Positions 49,559 through 58,005 of a DNA stretch of 64,000 nt are shown here, one piece after another. Each line of letters opens with the position of its first letter. Within the stretch, counting starts at the first letter, position 1. The stretch covers positions 1 through 64,000 of the forward strand of contig NZ_JAHWGT010000023.1 in NCBI RefSeq assembly GCF_020873895.1, read 5' to 3'. The translations under genes and the position numbers were made by a program. The DNA comes from Streptomyces sp. DH12. GTDB taxonomy: Bacteria > Actinomycetota > Actinomycetes > Streptomycetales > Streptomycetaceae. The notes beneath the pieces were generated by a model. It had not been told where the DNA came from and did no database searches. It was given only the letters and a program-made list of their open reading frames with translations.

Positions 49559-51631
49559 TCACCGCTCGTGGACGCCGACCTCCCGGAGGGAGTACCCCCA
49601 CGAGGTGGCGCGCCGTACCCCGACGACGCGGACGTACCGGGCCTCCGTGGCGGCGAAGCGCGCCGTGTCGAGGCCGCCGTCCCCGGCCGTGGTGGACCAC
49701 GCGGTCCGCCACCCGGCGCCGTCGGTCGACAGCTCGACCCGGTACGCCGCCGCGTGCGCGGCCTGCCAGTCGAGCGTGACCCGGGCGACGGACCGGACCC
49801 GGCCGAGGTCGATCCGCAGCCACTGGTCGTCGCTCCACTCGCTCGCCCAGCGCGTGCCGGGGTCGCCGTCGACGGCGTTGCCGGGCGCGTACCGGGTGAA
49901 GGGGTTCCACCACTCGGAGGAGCTCGCGGTGGCGGCGGCGCCGGTGGCGAGGTTCTCCGCCGCCGTGTGGCGTTCGGAGGCGCCCCAGGTCCGCAGGTAC
50001 GACTCGGCGCCCCGGAACAGGTCGTCCACCACGTCCTGCCCGGCCACGATCCGCACGTCCTCCAGCCAGTCGGGGACCAGGCCGTGGTGGGCGGCGCCGT
50101 CGGTGTTGACGTCCCAGGTGCGCTGCCCCGTCGTCTGGCGGTCGAGGACGGAAGCGCCGTCGGCGCTGCGGAACGGGTAGCGCACCGGGTTCGGGGTGTC
50201 GGCGCCGCGGGGGCCGGGCCAGCCGCCGACGCCGTTCATGTCGGTGCCGTACCCGTAACCGACGCCGTACCGCTCGCGCAGCGCGTCCGTGCGCCGCGCC
50301 TCCGCGCCGAAGGCCTCGGCGCCGTGCATGTACTGGGCGATGAAGCCGCCGAGGCGGTAGACGCGCTCGGTCCAGTCGAGGTCCATCCAGCTGTGCGACG
50401 AGAGGACCCCCGGGTACGACGCCGCGTCGAGGACGTCGAGGGCGCGGCCCGCGGCCTTGACGCTCATGTGGTCGATCTCCAGCATCATGCCGCGACGCAT
50501 CATGCCGCGCAGGGCGTACTCGCCCAGCTCGGTCAGGCCCCGCGTGTTGCAGCGGGCGTCGGCGGCGTAGGCGGGGACGCTGACGCCGGGCGGCAGCTTC
50601 GCCTCGGCGCCGGGGGCGGCGGCGAGGCCGATGGGGTTGTCCTGCTGCGGCCCGGTGCACCTGCCGGTCTGCCAGAAGGTGCCGGTCGACAGGAACTGGC
50701 CGACGTTGATGGCCGTGCCGAGGGCGCCCGAGTCGAAGCGGACCCCGCACAGCGCGTTGTCGAACTTGTGGCAGAGGAACATGCTGCGCACGCCGAGCGC
50801 GTGGAGTTCGTCGAGGCCGCGGTCGATGTCCCCGCGGTCGCACTGGGCGACGTCCAGGATCTGCTTGCAGCCGAACGGTTCGGAGGTCTCCACCCCGAGG
50901 ACGACGGCGAGCTTGCCCTGCCGGATCACCTCGCGGGCCTGCGCGCTGTCGGTGACGATCCGGAACCAGCCGCGGCCGGGGCCGCCGTACACGCGGTCGA
51001 CGTACGCCTGCATCTCGTACGTCTTGCGCGCCTGGAGGCGGATGGAGGTCATCTCGTCGCAGCCGCGGTCCTTGAAGAAGTAGACGGAGCAGATGACGCC
51101 GTTGGTGACCAGGTCGTTGACGAGGATCCGCTGCCCGCCGCGCCAGGCCCGCTCGATCCAGGCGTAGTAGTTCTGCTGGTGGGTGAGGGAGTCGTGCGCG
51201 GGCCAGTCGGCGAAGGTGGGCCAGCCGTGCGGGTCGTGCCGGCCGTCGCCGCCCTTGGTGATGAAGTCGAAGACGGCGAGGGAGCCGTCGGGGTAGTGCT
51301 CGGGGCAGTCCTTCAGCGCGTCGGCGACGCCCTGCTCGGAGAAGGGCTTGCCGCAGATCAGCCGGCCGCCGAAGGCCTCGTTGGACATGATGTGGTTGTG
51401 GGCGTCGACGAAGCCCCGCACCCGGCCCTGGGCGTCCGTGCCGCGGAAGGGCTCGCCGGTGACGCCGATCGCGCTGTCGGGGGCGGGTCGGGCGGACGGC
51501 TCCCACCAGGCGGGTTCCGGTACGGCTCCGGTCGCGCTGGGGCCGAGCGCCAGGGCCGTCGCGGTGAGGAGGAGCGCCAGGACCGCGAGGATGCCGCGCC
51601 TGCCGTGGGGGTGTCGGGTCATGGGCGTCAC
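49559..51631 (-). CDS. Secreted metal-dependent hydrolase (amidohydrolase-like) with C-terminal F5/8-type C domain
   Basis: 690 residues from ATG 51631 (ATG 51622 possible). A signal peptide (RHPHGRRGILAVLALLLTATALALG) leads to a large domain (about 40-540). It starts with the metal-binding VDAHNHIM and includes VLGVETSEPFGCKQI, CHKFDNALCGVRF, MLEIDHMSVKAAG and GVLSSHSWMDL, the scattered His/Asp/Glu pattern of membrane-dipeptidase or amidohydrolase TIM barrels. Several cysteines fit an extracellular protein. Residues about 565-690 are an F5/8-type C (discoidin, CBM32-like) domain: NLATGAAATASSSEWWNPF, AVDGDPGTRWASEW, DQWLRIDLGRV, which usually binds sugars. The true substrate is unknown. Confidence 0.78.
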   Translation of the reverse strand: MTPMTRHPHGRRGILAVLALLLTATALALGPSATGAVPEPAWWEPSARPAPDSAIGVTGEPFRGTDAQGRVRGFVDAHNHIMSNEAFGGRLICGKPFSEQGVADALKDCPEHYPDGSLAVFDFITKGGDGRHDPHGWPTFADWPAHDSLTHQQNYYAWIERAWRGGQRILVNDLVTNGVICSVYFFKDRGCDEMTSIRLQARKTYEMQAYVDRVYGGPGRGWFRIVTDSAQAREVIRQGKLAVVLGVETSEPFGCKQILDVAQCDRGDIDRGLDELHALGVRSMFLCHKFDNALCGVRFDSGALGTAINVGQFLSTGTFWQTGRCTGPQQDNPIGLAAAPGAEAKLPPGVSVPAYAADARCNTRGLTELGEYALRGMMRRGMMLEIDHMSVKAAGRALDVLDAASYPGVLSSHSWMDLDWTERVYRLGGFIAQYMHGAEAFGAEARRTDALRERYGVGYGYGTDMNGVGGWPGPRGADTPNPVRYPFRSADGASVLDRQTTGQRTWDVNTDGAAHHGLVPDWLEDVRIVAGQDVVDDLFRGAESYLRTWGASERHTAAENLATGAAATASSSEWWNPFTRYAPGNAVDGDPGTRWASEWSDDQWLRIDLGRVRSVARVTLDWQAAHAAAYRVELSTDGAGWRTAWSTTAGDGGLDTARFAATEARYVRVVGVRRATSWGYSLREVGVHER

Positions 51632-51881
51632 TCATGCCTTCGGGTCGGCCGGATTGTCATGTCCCGTGCAGTGTTGTGACGAGGATCGGCCCGGGTCGCA
51701 CAGCAGTCAAGAGCCGCGGGGCGCCGCCGGTACGGGCCTGCCCAGGCGGCGGGCCGGGCGGGGGTGGCGGGTCGCCGGGCGCGGTGGGGCGGTCAGGGGG
51801 GCGGGGCGGCGGCCGGGGCCCGAGCGGACGGGGTCACGCGACGGAGACCGACGGGGGCGGCCGGTCGGATGGTGGCGGCGG

Positions 51882-52292
51882 TCAGTCGGGCGGGGTGGCT
51901 CCGCGGAGGAGTGCCCCGAACTCGCGGGGGAGCCGGCCGGCGATCCGGTCCAGCCGGTCGCCCGGCACGACCTCGGCGAGGGTCCCGAGGACGGCGGCGG
52001 CGTCCCACTCGGCGGTGCGCGGCCGGACGCCGGTCCGCTCGTCGACGCGCCGGTGGAACTCCGCGACGTCGAAGCCCTCGGCCGGACCGCCCGAGCCACC
52101 GGTGCGGGCGGGGCCGGTGGTGAGCGGCTCGCCGAGGTCCCCGGGCAGCAGCGCCGCGAGGGCCGCCGCATCCTCGGGGGCGACGCGGTGGCCGAGCACC
52201 TCCAGGACCGCCGCGGTGATCTGCGCCGCCTCCTCCGGGCCGCGGTACTCGCCCCGCTCGCACACCCGGGCGAGGAACTCGTCCTGCCGCAT
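51882..52292 (-). CDS. DUF2267 domain protein
   Basis: 136 residues from ATG 52292 with AGAGGAGA upstream. The family pattern is clear: DEFLARVCERGEYRGPEEAAQITAAVLEVLGHRVAPEDAAALAALLPGDL, then DVAEFHRRVDERTG and DAAAVLGTLAEVVPGDRLDRIAGRLPREFGALL. It is helical and soluble with two internal similar halves. The family has no assigned function. It is divergent from the HATPase gene at 52601. Confidence 0.85.
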   Translation of the reverse strand: MRQDEFLARVCERGEYRGPEEAAQITAAVLEVLGHRVAPEDAAALAALLPGDLGEPLTTGPARTGGSGGPAEGFDVAEFHRRVDERTGVRPRTAEWDAAAVLGTLAEVVPGDRLDRIAGRLPREFGALLRGATPPD

Positions 52293-52600
52293 CGCTGTCT
52301 CCTCTTGCCGCACGGTCCGCCGGCCGCCCGCGGGGCGGTGCCCCGCCGCTCGGCGCGCGGCCCGGCGGGTGGCGGCGCCGCCCCACCGGTCCCTACGCGC
52401 GCCGTCCCGGCGCCGTCCCCGTCACCGTAGGGGCCGCCCGGTGGTGCCGCACATCGGGTCGCCCGCTCGCGGTACCGGCGGGGCGGCGCGCCGGCAGGGC
52501 GGACACGGACTCATCGACGGGGCCGTCTCGAGGCATCGCCCACGGAGGCCGGGGCACCCGTCAGGGATCCGCAACCGGAGCCGAGCATCGGGAGGACACC
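52293..52600. other. Divergent intergenic region, no gene seen
   Basis: About 310 bases between the DUF2267 and HATPase genes. No gene or clear promoter pair was found. Confidence 0.4.
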
Positions 52601-53035
52601 GTGGCGACCGGCCCGCCCACGAACGACGGCGCCGACCAGCGGGCCGTCCGCGACCTGGAGGCCCGCTTCGAGGGGGCGCTCGGGGACGTGACGACGGCCC
52701 GGCTCGCGGCCGCCCGCTACCTGGACACCCTGGAGCGCTCCGACGTGCCCGACGAGCCCGACCGGCGCGACGACGTCCTGCTGGTCGTGACGGAGCTGGC
52801 GAGCAACGCCGTCCAGTACGCGCCCGGCCCCTTCACCGTGCGGCTGCGGCGTACGTTCGACGGCGTCCACATCGAGGTGCACGACACCAACCCGGAGCCG
52901 CCGGTCCCCCGCCGGTGGTCGCCCCGGGAGAACAGCGGGGGCGTCGGCTGGCACCTCGTGCACGCGCTCGCCACGCAGGTCAGCGTGGTGACCGGGACCC
53001 AGGGCAAGGACATACACGTCTTCCTGCCCTGGTGA
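52601..53035 (+). CDS. ATP-binding anti-sigma-like protein (HATPase), copy 3
   Basis: 144 residues from GTG 52601 with GGGAGGAC upstream. GHKL motifs: N-box TELASNAVQYAPGP, VHDTNP, and G-box NSGGVGWHLVHALATQ. It ends DIHVFLPW. It is closest to the copy at 43849, with which it shares long identical blocks, so the two arose by duplication. No STAS or sigma gene is adjacent. The start of the frame is well supported by the ribosome-binding site. Confidence 0.85.
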   Translation: MATGPPTNDGADQRAVRDLEARFEGALGDVTTARLAAARYLDTLERSDVPDEPDRRDDVLLVVTELASNAVQYAPGPFTVRLRRTFDGVHIEVHDTNPEPPVPRRWSPRENSGGVGWHLVHALATQVSVVTGTQGKDIHVFLPW

Positions 53036-53069
53036 ACGGCCGTGCCGGCGACGTGACCGCCCCCGGCGT

Positions 53070-53160
53070 CCGGCGACCGGCGGTCCCGGCGGCCGGCGGT
53101 CCCGGCAGCCGACCGAGCCGGCGACCGGCGGTCCCGGCGGCCGGGCGGCGGTCCCGGCGG
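53070..53160. repeat. Imperfect 48-bp-spaced direct repeat of CCGGCGACCGGCGGTCCCGG
   Basis: A 25-bp unit occurs at 53070-53094 and 53118-53142, with further GGCGGTCCCGG fragments between and after. It is non-coding and lies just after the HATPase stop. The transcript would fold strongly, so it may stop transcription. Confidence 0.65.
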
Positions 53161-53279
53161 CTCGCCCCGTCTCCCCGCCGCCGGGCGGCGGTTCACCCGG
53201 ACGGACCGGCGCCGACGGCGCCCGCCACCCGGCCGTGATGGGCTGGGGGCACCTGTCGTCCACCGCACGGAGAGCCGCC

Positions 53280-53465
53280 ATGTACGAAATGCACATCGGC
53301 ACGGCCGCCACCGACTCCGACCTGGTGTGGCACGTCGTCGCCCAGCACCAGTCCGCCGCGCTCTGCGGACAGCCCCTCGGCGACCAGGGCGCCGAGACGG
53401 ACCGGCACTGCCTGTCGTGCATGACGATGTTCCAGGAACTGATGCGCCGACCCGGCGAGTCCTGA
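53280..53465 (+). CDS. Small 61-residue protein with a likely zinc-binding Cys/His set
   Basis: ATG 53280 follows GGAGAG by 5 bases. The sequence has LVWHVVAQHQSAALCGQPL and, 14 residues on, HCLSCMTMF. The spaced His, Cys, then CxxC pattern suggests one bound zinc. There is no signal peptide. It may be a small regulator or chaperone-like protein, but I do not recognise it by name. It lies between the HATPase and pseudo-protease genes with its own ribosome-binding site. Confidence 0.65.
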   Translation: MYEMHIGTAATDSDLVWHVVAQHQSAALCGQPLGDQGAETDRHCLSCMTMFQELMRRPGES

Positions 53466-53546
53466 CGGGTCCGCCCCGGAAGGCACACCTCCACGGTGAT
53501 CGGTCACGTTCCGTGCCCTACCCGAAGCCGACCACATTCCTTCACA

Positions 53547-53574
53547 TTGACACCACCCCATGATCGGCTAGTTT
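53547..53574 (+). promoter_or_regulatory. Sigma-70-type promoter of the secreted pseudo-protease gene
   Basis: TTGACA, 16 bases, TAGTTT fits the HrdB-type consensus. It lies in a locally AT-richer stretch and gives a leader of about 135 bases before GTG 53717. Confidence 0.6.
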
Positions 53575-53716
53575 TGATCCACATCAAGACGTGCTGACCT
53601 GCACGCTTCCGGGGGGAATCGGTGTACCACCGCGCCGCGCGGCGTCCGCGCGGCGCGGCCGCGACCCCCGACGCGACGCCGACGCAGGTCAGCGGCAGAA
53701 CCAGGGGAGATCCTTC

Positions 53717-55567
53717 GTGACCGATCGAAAGCCTCGCACCGTGCGGGGCATCGCGCTCGTGGCCGCAGTGGCGGCAGCCGGCGCGCTCACCGCGACGAGT
53801 CCGGCGCAGGCCCTCGTCGGCGACACCGTCGCCGACGGCGCCGACACCTTCGCCGCCTACGTGAACGTCGGGGGCGAGCGCGCCTGCACCGGCGTCCTGG
53901 TCGACCCCCAGTGGATCCTGACGGCCGCCAGCTGCTTCTCGGACAACCCCGCGCAGCCCTTCCCCGCCCCGGCCGGCGCCCCCGCGCTGAAGACCACCGT
54001 GGTCGTGGGCCGCGCGGACCTCACCGGCACGGCCGGCACCCAGACCGAGGTCACCGAGGTCGTCCCGCGCGCGGACCGCGACGTGGTCATGGCGCGCCTG
54101 GCCAAGCCCGTGACCGGCGTGGACCCCGTGGTGCCGGCCGCCACCGCGCCCACCCAGGGCGAGACGCTGCGCGTGCTCGGCTACGGCCGCACCAAGACGA
54201 CGTGGGTGCCGGACCGGCTGCACAGCGGCGCCTTCACCGTCCAGGAGACCGCCACCGGCCCCACGGTGAAGGTCGCCAGCGCGGGCGGCACCATCTGCCG
54301 CGGCGACGCGGGCGGCCCGGCCCTGCGGACCACGGACGGCAAGGTCGAGCTGGTCGCCCTCAACAGCGCCTCCTGGCAGGGCGGTTGCCACGGCACCGAC
54401 CCGGCCGAGACCCGTACCGACGCCGTCGAGACGCGGGTCGACGACCTGCGCGACTGGATCCGGCAGGTCCGCGCGCTGCCGCAGGAGTCGCTGGTCGCCT
54501 CCGGCGACTTCAACGGCGACGGCAAGGCCGACATCGCCGGCTTCTACGACAACGGCACCTCCACCGCGAACAGGAACCGCTCCTCGCTGCACACCTGGCT
54601 GAGCAACGGCACCGGCTTCGCCGCCCCGCAGCAGGTGTGGAGCACGCCGGGCGGCTTCACCTGGGCCGCGTCGAAGCTGACCACCGGTGACTACAACGGT
54701 GACGGCAAGGACGACGTCTCGGTCTTCTACGACGCCGGCACGTCCGCCGAGGGCAACGTCTCCTCGATCTACACCTGGTACAGCACCGGCACCGGCTTCC
54801 AGGCCCCCAAGCGCACCTGGACGACGCCCGGCGGCTTCACCTGGAGCGCGTCCAAGGTCACCTCGGGCGACTTCAACGGCGACCGCAAGGACGACATCGG
54901 CGTCTTCTACGACCGCGGCAGGGGCACGGACGGCGTCACCCGCTCCGCACTGTTCACCTTCGCCAGCACCGGGGCCGCCTTCGCCAACCCGACGAAGGAG
55001 TGGGAGAGCACCGGCAACTTCCGCTGGTCCCAGTCCCAGCTGACGGCCGGCGACTACAACGGCGACGGCAAGGCCGACGTGTCGGTCTTCTACGACGCCG
55101 GCACCTCGGCCGAAGGCAAGAACCTCTCGGCGCTCTACACCTGGTACAGCACCGGGGCGAACTTCGCCCCCGTGCAGCGCACCTGGCTCGCGGGCAGCGG
55201 CTTCACCTGGTCGGCCTCCAAGGTCGCGTCCGGTGACTTCGACGGCGACGGCAAGGCCGACGTGTCGGTCTTCTACGACCGCGGCCTGTCGGACGGCAAG
55301 TGGGGTTCGAACCTGTACACCTTCATCAGCACCGGCACGGCGTTCAACGCGCCGACGCTGAAGTGGGCGAGCACCGGCGGGTTCCGCTGGAGCGGCAGCC
55401 AGTTCACCGCGGGCGACTACAACGGCGACCGCAAGGGCGACGTCGCGGTCCACTACGACCTCGGCAACACCCCCGACGGCCGCAAGGTCGACGGCCTGTA
55501 CTCGTGGCTGAGCACCGGTACCGCCTTCGGCGCCCCGGCGGCCCGCTGGAGCGGCCCGCTCGGCTGA
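53717..55567 (+). CDS. Secreted trypsin-fold pseudo-protease with FG-GAP (VCBS) repeats
   Basis: 616 residues from GTG 53717 with AGGGGAG upstream. A signal peptide (RGIALVAAVAAAGALTATSPAQA) leads to an S1 trypsin-like domain (about 38-255): CTGVLVDPQWILTAASCF, DVVMARLAKPV, YGRTKT and ICRGDAGGPAL. The catalytic His is Ser72 (TAASC instead of TAAHC) and the catalytic Ser is Ala198 (GDAGG instead of GDSGG); only Asp122 remains. It should not cleave peptides. Residues about 260-616 hold six repeats of about 60 residues, each with a calcium-loop motif of the form GD(F/Y)(N/D)GDxKxD, typical of FG-GAP beta-propellers. It is probably an extracellular binding protein. A strong hairpin follows. Confidence 0.9.
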   Translation: MTDRKPRTVRGIALVAAVAAAGALTATSPAQALVGDTVADGADTFAAYVNVGGERACTGVLVDPQWILTAASCFSDNPAQPFPAPAGAPALKTTVVVGRADLTGTAGTQTEVTEVVPRADRDVVMARLAKPVTGVDPVVPAATAPTQGETLRVLGYGRTKTTWVPDRLHSGAFTVQETATGPTVKVASAGGTICRGDAGGPALRTTDGKVELVALNSASWQGGCHGTDPAETRTDAVETRVDDLRDWIRQVRALPQESLVASGDFNGDGKADIAGFYDNGTSTANRNRSSLHTWLSNGTGFAAPQQVWSTPGGFTWAASKLTTGDYNGDGKDDVSVFYDAGTSAEGNVSSIYTWYSTGTGFQAPKRTWTTPGGFTWSASKVTSGDFNGDRKDDIGVFYDRGRGTDGVTRSALFTFASTGAAFANPTKEWESTGNFRWSQSQLTAGDYNGDGKADVSVFYDAGTSAEGKNLSALYTWYSTGANFAPVQRTWLAGSGFTWSASKVASGDFDGDGKADVSVFYDRGLSDGKWGSNLYTFISTGTAFNAPTLKWASTGGFRWSGSQFTAGDYNGDRKGDVAVHYDLGNTPDGRKVDGLYSWLSTGTAFGAPAARWSGPLG

Positions 55568-55591
55568 CCGCCGCGTGACCCTTCCCCCGGA

Positions 55592-55622
55592 GTGCCCGCG
55601 TACCCGTCCGGTACGCGGGCAC
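55592..55622 (+). terminator. Hairpin terminator after the pseudo-protease gene
   Basis: A perfect 13-bp inverted repeat (GTGCCCGCGTACC / GGTACGCGGGCAC) with a 5-base loop lies 25 bases after the stop. Confidence 0.9.
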
Positions 55623-55704
55623 TTCCGCGTCCGGGGCACATCCGGGGCGGGGCTGTCGCGGGCGGGTGCGTCCCGGGTCGGGCGTCTCGGGCGGTGGGCG
55701 ACCG

Positions 55705-55741
55705 GTGGTTTTCGGACAGTGCGGGGTCCTCGCGAAACCAC
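55705..55741. promoter_or_regulatory. Inverted repeat upstream of the beta-lactamase gene
   Basis: GTGGTTT (55705-55711) and AAACCAC (55735-55741) pair perfectly, with partial matches extending on both sides. It is centred about 85 bases before the start, an operator or attenuator candidate. No known consensus was recognised. Confidence 0.4.
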
Positions 55742-55806
55742 TGGGACCTGTGGGGTCGTCGTGACAAGTATTCGTTTTTGTGACCGATGAGAGAAGGGGG
55801 CACTCG

Positions 55807-56721
55807 GTGCAGCCCATCGAAGACCGTCCCAGCCGCCGTACCGTACTCGCCACCGGCGCGGGGGCGTTCCTGGCCGCCGCCGTGGCCGGGACGGCGCCCG
55901 CCCACGCCGCCGAGGGCAGTCCGGCCGACGGCGTCCGCGGGCGGCTGCGGGCCCTGGAGCGCCGCCACGGCGCACGACTCGGCGCGTTCGCCCACGACAC
56001 GGGGACCGGCAGGACCGTGCTGTACCGGGCGGACGAGCGCTTCCCCATGGCGTCGCTCTTCAAGACCCTCGCCGTCGCGGCCGTCCTGCGCGACCTGGAC
56101 CAGGACGGGGAGGTCCTCGCCCGACGGGTCCACTTCACCGCCGCGTACGTGGAGCAGTCCGGCTACTCCCCCGTCACCAGCCAGAAGGTCGCGACCGGGA
56201 TGACCATCGCCGAGCTGTCGGCCGCGACGATCTGCCAGAGCGACAACACCGCCGGCAACCTGCTGCTGCGCGAGCTCGGCGGTCCGACCGCGATCACCCG
56301 CTTCTGCGAGTCCGTCGGCGACCACACGACCCGGCTGGACCGCTGGGAGCCCGAGCTGAACTCGGCCGAGCCGTGGCGCGTCACCGACACCACCACCCCC
56401 CGCGCCATCGGGCGGACCTACGGGCGGCTCGTCCTCGGCTCGGCGCTCGCGCCCCGCGACCGCGAGCAGCTGACGGCGTGGATGCTCGCCAACGCCACGA
56501 GCGGGGAGCGCTTCCGCAAGGGCCTCCCGGCGGACTGGGTCCTGGCCGACAAGACGGGCGGCGGGATGTACGGCGGGAACAACAACGTGGGCGTGGCCTG
56601 GCCGCCCGGGCGGCCCCCGGTCCTCCTGTCCGTGCTCACGACCCGCTTCGAGCCCGACGCCCAGGCCGACGACGCTCTCGTCGCGGAGGCGGCACGACTG
56701 CTGGCCGAAGCCCTCGGCTGA
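55807..56721 (+). CDS. bla: Class A serine beta-lactamase, Tat-type signal
   Basis: 304 residues. GTG 55807 is chosen because AAGGGGG lies upstream; GTG 55780 is in frame. The N-terminus has a twin-arginine signal (RPSRRTVLATGAGAFLAAAVAG), ending near AHA. All class A motifs are present: Ser83-Leu-Phe-Lys86 (nucleophile and base), Ser145-Asp-Asn, Glu181-Pro-Glu-Leu-Asn185 (deacylating water) and Lys249-Thr-Gly. Length is normal for the class, so the enzyme should be active on penicillins or cephalosporins, outside the membrane. No BlaI/BlaR or LysR regulator gene is adjacent. An inverted repeat lies upstream. Confidence 0.95.
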   Translation: MQPIEDRPSRRTVLATGAGAFLAAAVAGTAPAHAAEGSPADGVRGRLRALERRHGARLGAFAHDTGTGRTVLYRADERFPMASLFKTLAVAAVLRDLDQDGEVLARRVHFTAAYVEQSGYSPVTSQKVATGMTIAELSAATICQSDNTAGNLLLRELGGPTAITRFCESVGDHTTRLDRWEPELNSAEPWRVTDTTTPRAIGRTYGRLVLGSALAPRDREQLTAWMLANATSGERFRKGLPADWVLADKTGGGMYGGNNNVGVAWPPGRPPVLLSVLTTRFEPDAQADDALVAEAARLLAEALG

Positions 56722-56829
56722 GAGGACTCGCCCTCGGGACGAGGCCCGGTACGGGGTGGGGTCCCGCTCGGGGTGAGGTTCGGTTCCGGCGGCATGCGGC
56801 GCGGGGTGCGGTCCGGTACCGGCGCCGTC

Positions 56830-57010
56830 GCTGCGGGCCGCCTTCAGGTGCGGGTGTCTTCCGGTGCGGGCCGCCTTCCGGTGCGGGTGTCTTCCGGTGC
56901 GGGTGTCTTCCGGTGCGGGTGTCTTCCGGTGCGGGTGTCTTCCGGTGCGGGCCGCCTTCCGGTGCGGGCCGCCTTCCGGTGCGGGTGTCTTCCGGTGCGG
57001 GATGTCTTCT
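56830..57010. repeat. Tandem array of mixed 16- and 17-bp units
   Basis: Two related units alternate: A = GGTGCGGGTGTCTTCC (16 bp) and B = GGTGCGGGCCGCCTTCC (17 bp). The order from 56830 is B A B A A A A B B A, then a degenerate unit. The first B has two mismatches, and the other nine full copies are identical within type. Unit lengths are not multiples of 3 and the array lies between genes, so it is not coding. Confidence 0.9.
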
Positions 57011-57231
57011 CTCACCCGTCCGGCGCAATCCCCGCGCCTGCCCGGTCGCGTCACCGCGGCCGGGCCCCGCGCGGCGCCGCTCCCCGGGCGGGTACCCCGC
57101 CCGGCTCCGCCGGCCCGGCCCGGTCGCCCCGCGCGGGCCATGATGGTCGGGAGCCCGTTCCTCGCGCCGCGCCGGGTCCCCGGGGCTCACCGCGGGGGCC
57201 CGGGCGGCCGACGACGCAAGGAGACCCGCCC

Positions 57232-58005
57232 ATGAGCCCGCCCACGGCCCGCGGCACGGTGGTCCCCGCGCTGCGGGCCGTGCGGGCCGTCGTGTTCGAC
57301 ACGGACGGGGTCCTCACCGACTCGGCGCGCGTCCACGCCGCGGCGTGGAAGGAGACCTTCGACGCGTTCCTGGCCGCCCTGCCGCCGGACGCCGCCGACC
57401 CGGCGGCGCGGCGGCCGTTCGGCACCGCGGACGACTACCCGCGGTACGTGGACGGCCGCTCGCGACGCGACGGCGCCGCCGCCTTCCTCGCCTCGCGCGG
57501 CCTGCCCGCCGGGCCGACCCTCGTGGAGCGCGTCGCCGCCGACAAGGAGCGCCGGTTCACCGCGCGCCTGCGCGGGCGCCCCGTCGACGCCTACCCCGGT
57601 ACGGTGCGGCTGCTGCGCGCCCTGCGCGACGACGGCGTACCGATGGCGGCCGCCTCGGCGTCCCGGCACGCCCGGGAGGTGTTGGCGGGGGCCCGGCTGC
57701 TCGACCTGTTCGACGCGCTGGTGGACGGCGTCGAGGCGGCCCGGCTGGGTCTGCCCGGCAAACCCGACCCGGCGCTGTTCCTGGAGGCGGCTCGCCGGCT
57801 CGGCGCACCGCCCGGGCGGTGCGCGGTGGTGGAGGACGCCCTCGCCGGGGTCGAGGCGGGGCGGCGCGGCGGGTTCGGGCTGGTCGTCGGCGTCGACCGC
57901 GCGGGCCGCCCGGGTGGCGCCGACGCGCTGCGCCGGCACGGCGCCGACCTCGTCGTGCGCGACCTGTCGGAGCTGCTCGCGCCACGGGAGGGACAGCGCT
58001 CGTGA
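57232..58005 (+). CDS. HAD-family beta-phosphoglucomutase-like phosphatase/mutase
   Basis: 257 residues from ATG 57232 with AAGGAGA upstream. HAD motifs: I (AVVFDTDGVLTDSA, with the Asp nucleophile and second Asp), II (AAASASR), III (a Lys in LGLPGKPDPALFLEAA) and IV (AVVEDALAGVEAGRRGGF). The cap insertion after motif I (about 30-110) is of the beta-PGM type. Its stop overlaps the GH65 start, so the two act together. Beta-PGM turns beta-glucose 1-phosphate, the product of a GH65 phosphorylase, into glucose 6-phosphate. A simple sugar phosphatase role cannot be excluded. Confidence 0.88.
   Translation: MSPPTARGTVVPALRAVRAVVFDTDGVLTDSARVHAAAWKETFDAFLAALPPDAADPAARRPFGTADDYPRYVDGRSRRDGAAAFLASRGLPAGPTLVERVAADKERRFTARLRGRPVDAYPGTVRLLRALRDDGVPMAAASASRHAREVLAGARLLDLFDALVDGVEAARLGLPGKPDPALFLEAARRLGAPPGRCAVVEDALAGVEAGRRGGFGLVVGVDRAGRPGGADALRRHGADLVVRDLSELLAPREGQRS

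Noticed and set aside
53717-55567. Active trypsin-like protease
   Set aside because: Both the catalytic His and Ser are replaced (TAASC, GDAGG).
56830-57010. CRISPR array
   Set aside because: The units are directly abutting 16/17-mers with no unique spacers, and no cas gene is present.
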